Origin: Saccharopolyspora gregorii
GTDB taxonomy: Bacteria; Actinomycetota; Actinomycetes; Mycobacteriales; Pseudonocardiaceae
NCBI RefSeq assembly: GCF_024734405.1
Contig: NZ_CP059556.1
Location: 5,022,001 to 5,086,000, forward strand
DNA: 64,000 nt
Direction of reading: 5' to 3'
The position numbers and the translations under genes are program-made. This document shows positions 26,899-34,735 of the stretch, piece after piece; within the stretch, counting starts at the first letter, position 1, and every line of letters starts with the position of its first letter. Below the pieces are notes generated by a model. That model worked only from the letters and a program-made list of their open reading frames with translations, did not search any database and was not told the origin of the DNA.

Positions 26899-26937
26899 CA
26901 CATCACGATCCGGACTCGGCCCCGGCCGGGAGCGGGC

Positions 26938-28110
26938 TCACTTGTGGCCGAAGGACTTGAAGCGGGAGAAGAGGCCCTGGCGCTGCCCGTTCCCGTTCGC
27001 GGTCACCGTCGGCTCCGGCTGCTCCTCGCCGCGCAGCGCCGCGAGCTGCCGCAGCAGTTCGGCCTGCCCCTCGTCGAGCCGGGTCGGCACCTGGACGTCG
27101 AGGTGCACGTGCAGGTCGCCGTGCCCGCTGACCCGCCCGTTGGAGCGCAGCTTCGGCAACCCGCGGCCGGTGAGCACGTGCTCGGTGCCGGGCTGGGTGC
27201 CGGGTTCGACGGTGAGCTCCTCGGTGCCGTCCAGGGTCTCCAGGGTGAGCACCGTGCCCAGCGCCGCCGCGGTCATCGGCACTTCGACGTTGCAGTGCAG
27301 GTCGGCGCCGTCGCGGATGAACCGCTCGTGCGGCAGTTCCTCCACTTCGACGAACAGGTCGCCCGCCGGACCGCCGCCGGGGCCCACTTCGCCCTCACCG
27401 GCGAGCCGCACCCGCATGCCGTCGCCGACACCCGCGGGGATCTTCACGGTGATGGTGCGGCGTTCGCGCACCCGGCCGTCGCCGCCGCACTGCTGGCACG
27501 GGTCGGTGATGACCTCGCCGAAGCCGCGGCACACCGGGCAGGGGCGGGAGGTCATGACCTGGCCGAGGAAGGAGCGCTGCACGGACTGGACCTCGCCGCG
27601 GCCACCGCAGGTGTCGCAGGTCGAGGGCGCGCTGCCCGCGCGGGAGCCACCGCCGTCGCAGGAGTCGCACAGCACCGCGGTGTCCACGGTGATGTCCCGG
27701 TTCACGCCGCTGGCGCACTCCTCCAGGGTGAGTTCGAGCCGCAGCAGCGCGTCGGATCCGGGCTGGACCCGGCTGCGCGGGCCGCGGCCGCCGCCTCCGC
27801 CGCCGGAGCCGCCGAAGAAGGCGTCCATGATGTCGCCGAGACCGCCGAACCCGGCGAACGGGTCGCCACCCATGCCGCCGTCGCCACCGCCCTGCGAGAG
27901 CGGGTCGCCGCCGAGGTCCACGACCTGGCGCTTCTTCGGGTCGGACAGCACCTCGTAGGCGGTCGTCACATCGCGGAACCGCTCCTGGGCACCGGCTTCC
28001 TGGTTCACGTCGGGGTGCAATTCCCGGGCGAGCTTGCGGTACGCGCGCTTGATCTGCTCCGGCGTAGCGTCCTTGGCCACCCCGAGGGTCCCGTAATAGT
28101 CCCTGGCCAC
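26938..28110 (-). CDS. dnaJ: Chaperone protein DnaJ (second-type, HrcA-linked)
   Basis: This 390-residue type I DnaJ stimulates DnaK. Domains: J domain (1-70, [12 protein letters not shown] with HPD), Gly-rich region (about 85-120), zinc domain with four CxxCxGxG-type repeats ([32 protein letters not shown]) and the C-terminal substrate domain ([21 protein letters not shown]). The position directly after hrcA marks it as the paralogue outside the dnaK operon. It starts with GTG at 28110. Confidence 0.96.
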   Translation of the reverse strand: MARDYYGTLGVAKDATPEQIKRAYRKLARELHPDVNQEAGAQERFRDVTTAYEVLSDPKKRQVVDLGGDPLSQGGGDGGMGGDPFAGFGGLGDIMDAFFGGSGGGGGGRGPRSRVQPGSDALLRLELTLEECASGVNRDITVDTAVLCDSCDGGGSRAGSAPSTCDTCGGRGEVQSVQRSFLGQVMTSRPCPVCRGFGEVITDPCQQCGGDGRVRERRTITVKIPAGVGDGMRVRLAGEGEVGPGGGPAGDLFVEVEELPHERFIRDGADLHCNVEVPMTAAALGTVLTLETLDGTEELTVEPGTQPGTEHVLTGRGLPKLRSNGRVSGHGDLHVHLDVQVPTRLDEGQAELLRQLAALRGEEQPEPTVTANGNGQRQGLFSRFKSFGHK

Positions 28111-28175
28111 CTTGTGCGTTCTTCCTCTGCTCGGTCTGCGAGTTCAGCGGGTGGATCCATTCACCCGGTCAGGCG

Positions 28176-29198
28176 TCAACGGCCTGCCAGGATCTCACCC
28201 ACGTAAGCGGCAACGGCACGCACCGCCGCCATGGTTCCCGGATAGTCCATCCGGGTGGGGCCGACGACACCCATGCCACCCAGCACCATCCCATGCGTGC
28301 CGTAGCCGGTGGACACCACCGAGGTGGTCTGCATCTCCGCGGCCTCGTTCTCCATCCCGATGCGCACCGTCACGGTCCGCGAGTCGCGGGCCGCCGCGAG
28401 CAGCTTCAGCACCACGACCTGCTCCTCCAGCGCTTCGAGCACTTGGCGCAGCGAGTTGGGGAAGTCGGTGACGTTGCGGGTCAGGTTGGGGGTGCCGCCG
28501 AGCACCATGCGTTCCTCGGGATGTTCCACGAGGGATTCGATGAGCACGCTGGCGACGCGGGTCATGGCGTCGCGCAGTTCGGGCGGTGATTGGTCGGGCA
28601 GTTCGGCCACGGCCGCCGAGGCGTCCGCGAGCCGCTTCTCGGTCATCGCCGAGTTCAGCACGTTGCGCATCCGCGCCACGTCGTCGTCGCTGATCACGTC
28701 GCCGAGGTCGACCATCCGCTGGTCCACCCGGCCGGTGTCGGTGATGAGCACCAGCATCAGGCGGGCCGGGGTGATGGTGACGACCTCGACGTGGCGCACC
28801 GTGGAGCGGGTCAGCGTGGGGTACTGCACGACGGCGACCTGCTGGGTGAGCTGCGCGAGCAGCCGCACGCTGCGGCGCATCACGTCGTCGAGGTCGAGGG
28901 CGCCCTCCAGGAAGGCGCCGATGGCCCGCCGCTCGGCCGCGGTGAGCGGTTTGATCTCGTGCAGCCGGTCCACGAACAGCCGGTACCCGGCGTCGGTCGG
29001 CACGCGTCCGGCGCTGGTGTGCGGCTGGACGATGAGGCCTTCCTCCTCCAGGGCGGCCATGTCGTTGCGCACGGTGGCGCTGGAGACGCCCAGGTTGTGC
29101 CGGTCGACCAGGGCCTTGGACCCGACCGGTTCGTTCGTCGACACGAAGTCGGCCACGATCGCCCGCAGGACCTCGAACCGCCGTTGATCGGCGTTCAC
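28176..29198 (-). CDS. hrcA: Heat-inducible transcription repressor HrcA
   Basis: This 340-residue repressor has an N-terminal winged helix ([55 protein letters not shown]) and GAF-like C-terminal parts ([55 protein letters not shown]). HrcA represses groEL-type operons at CIRCE elements. GTG at 29198 is chosen because GGAGGTG lies 5 nt upstream. I found no CIRCE inverted repeat in its own promoter, so it does not appear to be autoregulated by that route. A possible -10 TAAACT is at 29258-29253. Confidence 0.96.
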   Translation of the reverse strand: MNADQRRFEVLRAIVADFVSTNEPVGSKALVDRHNLGVSSATVRNDMAALEEEGLIVQPHTSAGRVPTDAGYRLFVDRLHEIKPLTAAERRAIGAFLEGALDLDDVMRRSVRLLAQLTQQVAVVQYPTLTRSTVRHVEVVTITPARLMLVLITDTGRVDQRMVDLGDVISDDDVARMRNVLNSAMTEKRLADASAAVAELPDQSPPELRDAMTRVASVLIESLVEHPEERMVLGGTPNLTRNVTDFPNSLRQVLEALEEQVVVLKLLAAARDSRTVTVRIGMENEAAEMQTTSVVSTGYGTHGMVLGGMGVVGPTRMDYPGTMAAVRAVAAYVGEILAGR

Positions 29199-29334
29199 CT
29201 CGTCACCTCCGCATCGCGCCACGCCGCGCACCGCTCGCGGTGCTCACCGTCGAGTTTACGGTCCTCGAACCCGTGTTCCGACGCCGCGAGCCGGGCGGGG
29301 CCGCACCCGCCGGGCAGCGGGGGTGGGAGAACGG

Positions 29335-30561
29335 TCACAGCAGGCGCTGGACGACGGCGTCGGCGAGCAGCCTGCCGCGGTCGGTGAGCGCGCAGCGGCC
29401 GGCGTCGAGCGCGTCGGCGCGCAGCAGCCCGTCGGCGACGGCCTCCTTCGCGGCGAGCACGCCGTCGGAGGTGAGCGCGGACGTGGGGACGCCTTCGGCG
29501 ACGCGCAGCTCCAGCATGATCCGCTCGATGCGCCGGTCCTCGTCGTCGAGCAGTTCGCGGGCGTGCGCGGGCGAGCGGCCGTCGGCGAGCAGTGCCGAGT
29601 AGCGGCCGGGGTGCTTAACGTTCCACCAGCGCACGCCGCCGACGTGGCTGTGCGCGCCGGGTCCGGCGCCCCACCAGTCGCCGCCCCGCCAGTAGCCGAG
29701 GTTGTGCGCGCAGCGCGCGGACTCGCCGGTGGCCCAGTTGGAGACCTCGTACCAGCCCAGCCCGGCGCCGGACAGCGTCGAGTCGATGATCTCGTAGCGG
29801 TCGGCGAGCACGTCCTCGTCCGGCATCGGCAGCTCGCCGCGGCGGACCTTGCGGGCCATCGCGGTGCCGTCCTCGACGATCAGCGAGTAGGCGGAGACGT
29901 GGTCGACCCCGGCGTCGAGCACCGCGGCCAGCGAGGCGCGCAGGTCGTCGTCGCTCTCACCCGGGGTGCCGTAGATGAGGTCGAGGTTGACGTGCTCGAA
30001 CCCGGCGGCCCGCGCTTCCTTCGCGGCGTCGGCCGCGCGCCCGGGGGTGTGGTTGCGCTCCAGGATGCGCAGCACGTGCGCGGCGGCGGACTGCATGCCC
30101 AGCGACACCCGGTCGTAACCGCCGGCGCGGAGGGCGGCGAAGAACTCGGGCGAGGTCGACTCGGGGTTGGACTCGGTGGTGACCTCCGCGTCGGCGGTGA
30201 GCCCGAAGGAGTTCCGGACGGCGGTCAGCACGGCCGCGAGCCGTTCGGCGCCGAGCAGCGAGGGGGTGCCGCCGCCGACGAACACGGTCTGCGCGGCGGG
30301 CACGGTCCCGCCGCCCGCGGCGAGCACCCGGGCGCCGAGGTCGAGTTCGGCGCGCAGCGCTTCCAGCCAGTCCCCGAAGCCACCGGCGGGCCCGAGCTCG
30401 TCGGCGGTGTAGGTGTTGAAGTCGCAGTAGCCGCAGCGGGTGGCGCAGAACGGGACGTGCACGTACACGCCGAACGGCCGCTCGCCGAGCCCGTTCAGGG
30501 CGCTGGCGGGCAGTGACCCGTCCGACGGAGCCGGCTCACCCGGCGGAAGCTGCGAAGGCAC
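29335..30561 (-). CDS. hemW: Heme chaperone HemW (radical SAM)
   Basis: This protein of about 408 residues has the radical SAM cluster motif CATRCGYC (C-x3-C-x2-C), followed by FVGGGTPSLL and EVTTESNPES, all typical of HemW/HemN-like proteins. The C-terminal HemN domain starts near ELRVAEGVPTS. HemW binds heme and delivers it to respiratory targets; it is often misnamed coproporphyrinogen oxidase. The start is uncertain: GTG at 30561 is given, but earlier in-frame codons exist. It heads the hemW-hrcA-dnaJ series and is divergent from the sulfite reductase operon. Confidence 0.92.
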   Translation of the reverse strand: MPSQLPPGEPAPSDGSLPASALNGLGERPFGVYVHVPFCATRCGYCDFNTYTADELGPAGGFGDWLEALRAELDLGARVLAAGGGTVPAAQTVFVGGGTPSLLGAERLAAVLTAVRNSFGLTADAEVTTESNPESTSPEFFAALRAGGYDRVSLGMQSAAAHVLRILERNHTPGRAADAAKEARAAGFEHVNLDLIYGTPGESDDDLRASLAAVLDAGVDHVSAYSLIVEDGTAMARKVRRGELPMPDEDVLADRYEIIDSTLSGAGLGWYEVSNWATGESARCAHNLGYWRGGDWWGAGPGAHSHVGGVRWWNVKHPGRYSALLADGRSPAHARELLDDEDRRIERIMLELRVAEGVPTSALTSDGVLAAKEAVADGLLRADALDAGRCALTDRGRLLADAVVQRLL

Positions 30562-30636
30562 ACCCCCAGTCTCCCAAACCCCGAGACCACCCCGGCCCAA
30601 CCCCAGCTGAGAGCACTTCCAGCCTTCCTCTTGTCA

Positions 30637-30787
30637 GCGGCGAAGCCGCTGAGCAGCGACCACGCACGCAGCAGGACCCCCCGCGGGTTCTCAGCGCTTT
30701 CCTCGCGAGGAAAGCGATTTCTCCTGTGGCGGAGCCACCGGTGAAATCGATCCCGCAGCGAGGGAAGCGCTGAGGTTCCGCCACCCG
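30637..30787. repeat. Composite inverted-repeat element (dispersed repeat family)
   Basis: This region nests several dyads: a 7-bp hairpin around GAA (30637-30652), a perfect 22-nt palindrome (30695-30716, CGCTTTCCTCG and its complement), a stem CGATTTC/GAAATCG enclosing GTGGC/GCCAC, and outer 17-nt arms at 30690-30706 and 30758-30774 with one mismatch. Its 30637-30653 and 30768-30787 segments are exact copies of parts of the element at 2251-2280. It lies in the divergent hemW/sulfite reductase region. Within 30562-30886 I see no gene. Confidence 0.65.
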
Positions 30788-30849
30788 ACCAGCTCAGCAA
30801 GGTTCCTCGGACAACCCTTTTTAACCCACGTCTCAGTATTCGGTTGATG

Positions 30850-30879
30850 TTGGACCACAGGGTGGACGCGTGGCACGCT
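30850..30879 (+). promoter_or_regulatory. Promoter of the cysteine leader peptide
   Basis: TTGGAC (30850-30855) and CACGCT (30874-30879) are 18 nt apart, and the ATG of the leader peptide begins 7 nt after the -10 hexamer. This predicts a transcript starting at or next to the A of the ATG (leaderless). Confidence 0.5.
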
Positions 30880-30886
30880 GGCCGTC

Positions 30887-30976
30887 ATGGGTGCGCCTGC
30901 GAAGTTGCTGCTGGTCGCTCGTCGCTACGTGGATCTGCGACGAGTCTCCAGCGCGCTGTGCCGTTCCACGGGCTGA
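30887..30976 (+). CDS. Putative cysteine-responsive leader peptide
   Basis: A 29-codon frame encodes MGAPAKLLLVARRYVDLRRV followed by SSALCRSTG. The core VARRYVDLRRVSSALCR matches the pattern of small leader peptides I recall in front of sulfur-assimilation genes in Streptomyces and relatives; mycobacterial leaderless ORFs with cysteine codons attenuate cysteine operons. Here one Cys codon lies five codons before the stop. A 9-bp hairpin follows 25 nt after the stop codon, before the sulfite reductase gene. The likely role is translational sensing of cysteine supply in cis, not a free peptide function. Confidence 0.7.
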   Translation: MGAPAKLLLVARRYVDLRRVSSALCRSTG

Positions 30977-30986
30977 TCCCGCCGCT

Positions 30987-31045
30987 GCGTTCCGAACTGT
31001 CCAGTCGGCGCCGGGAGCACGCCGACTGCGAACGCCCCTTCTTCC
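30987..31045 (+). promoter_or_regulatory. Attenuator-like hairpin before sulfite reductase
   Basis: A perfect 9-bp stem (31002-31010 with 31020-31028, CAGTCGGCG and complement) can extend with GCGTTC (30987-30992) and GAACGC (31030-31035), and is followed by a pyrimidine-rich CCCTTCTTCC. It sits between the leader peptide and the sulfite reductase ribosome-binding site (GGAGG at 31091-31095). Confidence 0.55.
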
Positions 31046-31102
31046 GTGGGCTCCGCGCGGTGTGGTCGCGAGCGCCTCATCCACCACCACGGAGGTCGGG
31101 CC

Positions 31103-32815
31103 ATGGTCCCCCCGACGGAAGCTCAGAGCCGCACCGAGCGCCGCACCCCAGCCCGCAAGGGCAAGACGCGTGGTGAGGGGCAGTGGGCGCTCGGCTACCG
31201 GGAGCCGTTGAACGCCAACGAGCGGTCGAAGAAGGACGACAACCCGCTCAACGTCCGCCACCGCATCGAGACGATCTACCAGCACGGCGGGTTCGATTCG
31301 ATCGACCCGGCCGACCTGCGCGGCCGGTTCCGCTGGTGGGGCCTGTACACGCAGCGCGCCGAGGGCATCCCGGGCGCGCGCACGGGCACGATCGAACCGG
31401 AGGAGCTCGACGCCTCCTACTTCATGATGCGGGTGCGCGTGGACGGCGGGGCACTGACCACGGAGCAGCTGCGGGTGATCGGCGAGATCTCGCAGACCTA
31501 CGCCCGGGACACCGCGGACATCACCGACCGGCAGAACATCCAGCTGCACTGGATCCGGGTCGAGGACGTGCCCACGATCTGGGAGAAGCTGGAGGCGGTG
31601 GGCCTCTACACGACGGAGGCGTGCGGGGACTGCCCGCGCGTGCTGCTGGGTTCGCCGGTGGCGGGGGTGGCCGCGGACGAGATCATCGACGCCACCCCGG
31701 CGATCAAGGAGATCACCGAGCGCTACATCGGGGACAAGTCGCTGTCCAACCTGCCGCGGAAGTTCAAGACCGCGATCAGCGGGTCGCCGCGCTGGGACAC
31801 GGTCCCCGAGATCAACGACATCTCGCTGGTCGGCGTGGTGCACCCGGAGCACGGCCCCGGTTTCGACCTGTGGGTCGGCGGCGGGCTGTCGACGAACCCG
31901 AAGCTGGCGGTGCGGCTGGGCGCGTGGGTGCCGATCGAGGAGGCCGCCGAGGTCTGGCACGCGGTGACCTCCCTGTTCCGCGACTACGGCTACCGCAGGC
32001 TGCGGCACCGGGCCCGGTTGAAGTTCCTGGTGGACGACTGGGGCGCGGAGAAGACGCGGCAGGTCATCGAGGACGAGTACCTGGGCCGCAAGCTGCTGGA
32101 CGGGCCCGCGCCGGAGACGCCGGGCGGCCACCGCGACCACCTCGGGGTGAACCCGCAGGTCGACGGCAACTTCTACGTGGGCGTGAAGTCGCAGGCGGGC
32201 CGGGTCAGCGGGTCGACCCTGGTGGAGATCGCGAAGGCCGCGGAGCGCGTCGGCTCGTCCCGGGTGCGCACCACGGTGGAGCAGAACCTGCTGGTGCTGG
32301 ACGTGCCGCAGCAGCAGGTCGACGGCCTGGTGTCGGACCTGGCGGGGCTGGGCCTGCACAGCGCCCCGACGCCGTGGCGGCGCAACGTGATGGCGTGCAC
32401 GGGCATCGAGTTCTGCAAGCTGGCGATCGTCGAGACCAAGCAGCGCGCCATCGACCTGATCGGTGATCTGGAGCAGCGGCTGGCGGACGTGCAGGGCGAC
32501 GTCCGGGACCCGGTGACGATCAACCTGAACGGCTGCCCGAACGCGTGCGCCCGCACGCAGACCGCGGACATCGGCCTCAAGGGGCAGATGGTGCGCGACG
32601 ACGAGGGCAACCAGGTGGAGGGCTTCCAGGTGCACCTGGGCGGCGGGCTCGGCCTGGACGCCGGGTTCGGCCGCAAGATCCGCGGGCACAAGGTGACCTC
32701 GGCGGACCTCGGCGACTACGTGGAGCGCCTGGTGCGCAACTACCTGGGCCAGCGCACGGACGGCGAGCGCTTCGCCCAGTGGGTGGCGCGGGCCGACGAG
32801 GACGCGCTCAAGTGA
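31103..32815 (+). CDS. sir: Ferredoxin-dependent assimilatory sulfite reductase
   Basis: This 570-residue siroheme and [4Fe-4S] enzyme reduces sulfite to sulfide with electrons from ferredoxin. The cluster cysteines are visible as CTGIEFC and, 40 residues later, NGCPNACAR; substrate-binding arginines lie in GLYTQRAEGIPGARTG and TDRQNIQLHWIR. The two sulfite/nitrite reductase repeats are complete. ATG at 31103 has GGAGG 7 nt upstream. It heads an operon with a Zn-ribbon protein, cysH, cysD, cysN and a chelatase, which supports sulfite rather than nitrite as substrate. Relatives in mycobacteria are called SirA or NirA. Confidence 0.95.
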   Translation: MVPPTEAQSRTERRTPARKGKTRGEGQWALGYREPLNANERSKKDDNPLNVRHRIETIYQHGGFDSIDPADLRGRFRWWGLYTQRAEGIPGARTGTIEPEELDASYFMMRVRVDGGALTTEQLRVIGEISQTYARDTADITDRQNIQLHWIRVEDVPTIWEKLEAVGLYTTEACGDCPRVLLGSPVAGVAADEIIDATPAIKEITERYIGDKSLSNLPRKFKTAISGSPRWDTVPEINDISLVGVVHPEHGPGFDLWVGGGLSTNPKLAVRLGAWVPIEEAAEVWHAVTSLFRDYGYRRLRHRARLKFLVDDWGAEKTRQVIEDEYLGRKLLDGPAPETPGGHRDHLGVNPQVDGNFYVGVKSQAGRVSGSTLVEIAKAAERVGSSRVRTTVEQNLLVLDVPQQQVDGLVSDLAGLGLHSAPTPWRRNVMACTGIEFCKLAIVETKQRAIDLIGDLEQRLADVQGDVRDPVTINLNGCPNACARTQTADIGLKGQMVRDDEGNQVEGFQVHLGGGLGLDAGFGRKIRGHKVTSADLGDYVERLVRNYLGQRTDGERFAQWVARADEDALK

Positions 32816-32985
32816 CGTCCGGACCGGAAGGCGGGGCCGCCCCGGAGGGCCGGGCGGTCCCGTTCTACTGCCCGTATTGCGGGGACGAGGAGCTGGTTCC
32901 GCAGGCCGAACCCGCGGGCGCCTGGAAGTGCGAGGCGTGCCTGCGGGTGTTCACCGTTCGGCTCGTCGGACTGGCGAGCGGCTGA
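32812..32985 (+). CDS. Small zinc-ribbon protein of the sulfur operon
   Basis: This 57-residue protein begins at GTG 32812, overlapping the sulfite reductase stop (GTGA). It has a clear zinc ribbon: CPYCG at about 20-24 and CEAC about 20 residues later, followed by LRVFTVRLVGL. Small hypothetical genes occupy the same place in sulfur operons of other actinomycetes. Translational coupling to the reductase suggests a role in its assembly or electron delivery, but no function is established. Confidence 0.8.
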   Translation: MTSGPEGGAAPEGRAVPFYCPYCGDEELVPQAEPAGAWKCEACLRVFTVRLVGLASG

Positions 32986-33000
32986 GGAGACGGAGATCCC

Positions 33001-33738
33001 ATGACTGCCGAGACCACCACCGACTTCCCCACCGGCCTGGGCGTGCGCCGCAGCGATGAGGAGCTGCGCGCGCTGGTCGAGGAGGCCGCCCCGCGGCTGG
33101 CGGAGGCGAGCGCCGAGGAGGCGCTGCGCTGGGCCGCGGACACCTTCGGCGACGGCCTGATCGTCGCCTCGAACATGCAGGACGCGGTGCTGGTGGACCT
33201 GGCGGCGAAGGCGCAGCCGGGAGTCGACGTGCTGTTCCTGGAGACCGGCTACCACTTCGCCGAGACGATCGGCACCCGCGACGCGGTCGCCCAGGTCTAC
33301 GACGTGAACATCGTCGACGCGAAGGCGGAGCAGTCGGTCGCCGAGCAGGACGCCGCGGAGGGCCCGAAGCTGCACGACCGCGACCCGGGCCGCTGCTGCT
33401 TCCTGCGCAAGGTGGTGCCGCTGCGCAACACGCTGGCCCGCTACGAGGCGTGGGTGACCGGCGTGCGCCGGGTGGAGGCCCCGACCCGGGCGGGCACGCC
33501 GATCGTGACCTGGGACGACCGCAACGGCCTGGTCAAGATCAACCCGATCGCGCCGTGGAGCGACGAGGAGATGGACTCCTACATCGAGCGGCACGGGGTG
33601 CTGGTGAACCCGCTGGTGCCCGCCGGCTACCCGTCGATCGGCTGCGCGCCGTGCACGGCGAAGCCCGCGCCGGGTGCCGATCCGCGCAGCGGCCGCTGGG
33701 CGGGCACGTCGAAGACCGAATGCGGCCTGCACGGCTGA
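33001..33738 (+). CDS. cysH: Adenylylsulfate (APS) reductase
   Basis: This 245-residue enzyme reduces APS to sulfite. The [4Fe-4S] cysteines are present as RCCFLRKV and IGCAPCTAK, which distinguishes APS reductases from PAPS reductases, and the catalytic Cys is in the C-terminal TSKTECGLHG. The PP-loop-like N-terminal part has FGDGLIVASNMQDAVLVDL. GAGGAGACGGAG precedes the ATG. The iron-sulfur APS type fits the absence of cysC, since no PAPS is needed. Confidence 0.96.
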   Translation: MTAETTTDFPTGLGVRRSDEELRALVEEAAPRLAEASAEEALRWAADTFGDGLIVASNMQDAVLVDLAAKAQPGVDVLFLETGYHFAETIGTRDAVAQVYDVNIVDAKAEQSVAEQDAAEGPKLHDRDPGRCCFLRKVVPLRNTLARYEAWVTGVRRVEAPTRAGTPIVTWDDRNGLVKINPIAPWSDEEMDSYIERHGVLVNPLVPAGYPSIGCAPCTAKPAPGADPRSGRWAGTSKTECGLHG

Positions 33739-33784
33739 TCACCGCGCAGCGCCCACTGAGCAAGCACACCCGGAGAGGATGGGT

Positions 33785-34735
33785 ATGACCGCCGAGCCGC
33801 AGCTCGACCTGCCGCAGGACCCGGTGTCCACGGGGGCACCTCCGCAGGTCGACAACCTGGACGCCTTGGAGTCCGAGGCCATCCACATCTTCCGCGAGGT
33901 GGCCGGGGAGTTCGACCGCCCGGTGATCCTGTTCTCCGGTGGCAAGGACTCGACGGTGCTGGTGCACCTGGCGATCAAGGCGTTCCGGCCGGCGCCCGTG
34001 CCGTTCCCGCTGCTGCACGTGGACACCGGGCACAACTTCGACGAGGTCATCGAGTTCCGGGACCGGCTCGTGGCGGAGCACGACCTGCGGCTGGTGGTGT
34101 CCTCGGTGCAGGACTACATCGACGACGGCAGGCTCGCCGAGCGCCCGGACGGCATCCGCAACCCGCTGCAGACGACGCCGCTGCTGGACGGGATCACCGA
34201 GAACAAGTTCGACGCGGTCTTCGGCGGCGGCAGGCGCGACGAGGAGCGGGCGCGGGCGAAGGAGCGCATCTTCAGCCTGCGCAACGCCTTCGGCCAGTGG
34301 GACCCGCGGCGGCAGCGCCCGGAGCTGTGGAACCTCTACAACGGCAGGCACCGGCCCGGTGAGCACGTGCGGGTGTTCCCGCTGTCGAACTGGACGGAGC
34401 TCGACATCTGGCGCTACATCCAGCGCGAGAAGATCGCCCTGCCGGAGATCTACTACGCGCACCGCCGCCAGGTGCACCTGCGCGACGGCATGTGGCTGAC
34501 CTCGGGCCCGTGGGGCGGGCCGCGCGAGGGCGAGACCGTCGAGGAGAAGGTCGTGCGGTACCGCACGGTCGGCGACGGCTCGTGCACCGGCGCGGTGGAG
34601 TCCGAGGCGTACACGGTGGACGACGTGATCGCGGAGGTCGCCGCGAGCCGGCTCACCGAGCGCGGCGCGACGCGGGCCGACGACCGGATGTCGGAGGCCG
34701 CGATGGAGGACCGCAAGCGGGAGGGCTACTTCTGA
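33785..34735 (+). CDS. cysD: Sulfate adenylyltransferase subunit 2
   Basis: This 316-residue ATP-pyrophosphatase-type subunit makes APS from sulfate and ATP. The PP-loop is ILFSGGKDSTVLVHLA; downstream ENKFDAVFGGGRRDEERARAKERIFS and the C-terminal RKREGYF are standard. ATG at 33785 is chosen because GGAGAGG lies 6 nt upstream; an ATG at 33779 touches that site. The stop codon overlaps cysN by one base. Confidence 0.96.
   Translation: MTAEPQLDLPQDPVSTGAPPQVDNLDALESEAIHIFREVAGEFDRPVILFSGGKDSTVLVHLAIKAFRPAPVPFPLLHVDTGHNFDEVIEFRDRLVAEHDLRLVVSSVQDYIDDGRLAERPDGIRNPLQTTPLLDGITENKFDAVFGGGRRDEERARAKERIFSLRNAFGQWDPRRQRPELWNLYNGRHRPGEHVRVFPLSNWTELDIWRYIQREKIALPEIYYAHRRQVHLRDGMWLTSGPWGGPREGETVEEKVVRYRTVGDGSCTGAVESEAYTVDDVIAEVAASRLTERGATRADDRMSEAAMEDRKREGYF

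Noticed and set aside
26523-26906. Open frame of 127 codons on the minus strand between the HIT gene and dnaJ, a candidate for rsmE
   Set aside because: It is too short, has no methyltransferase (SPOUT) motifs and runs through the hairpin array; composition resembles noncoding sequence.
29199-29334. CIRCE element upstream of hrcA
   Set aside because: No TTAGCACTC/GAGTGCTAA-type inverted repeat is present; the only dyads are short GC stems.
30562-30800. Short open frames on both strands upstream of the sulfite reductase operon
   Set aside because: They coincide with the nested palindromes and lack ribosome-binding sites; the repeats themselves explain the open frames.
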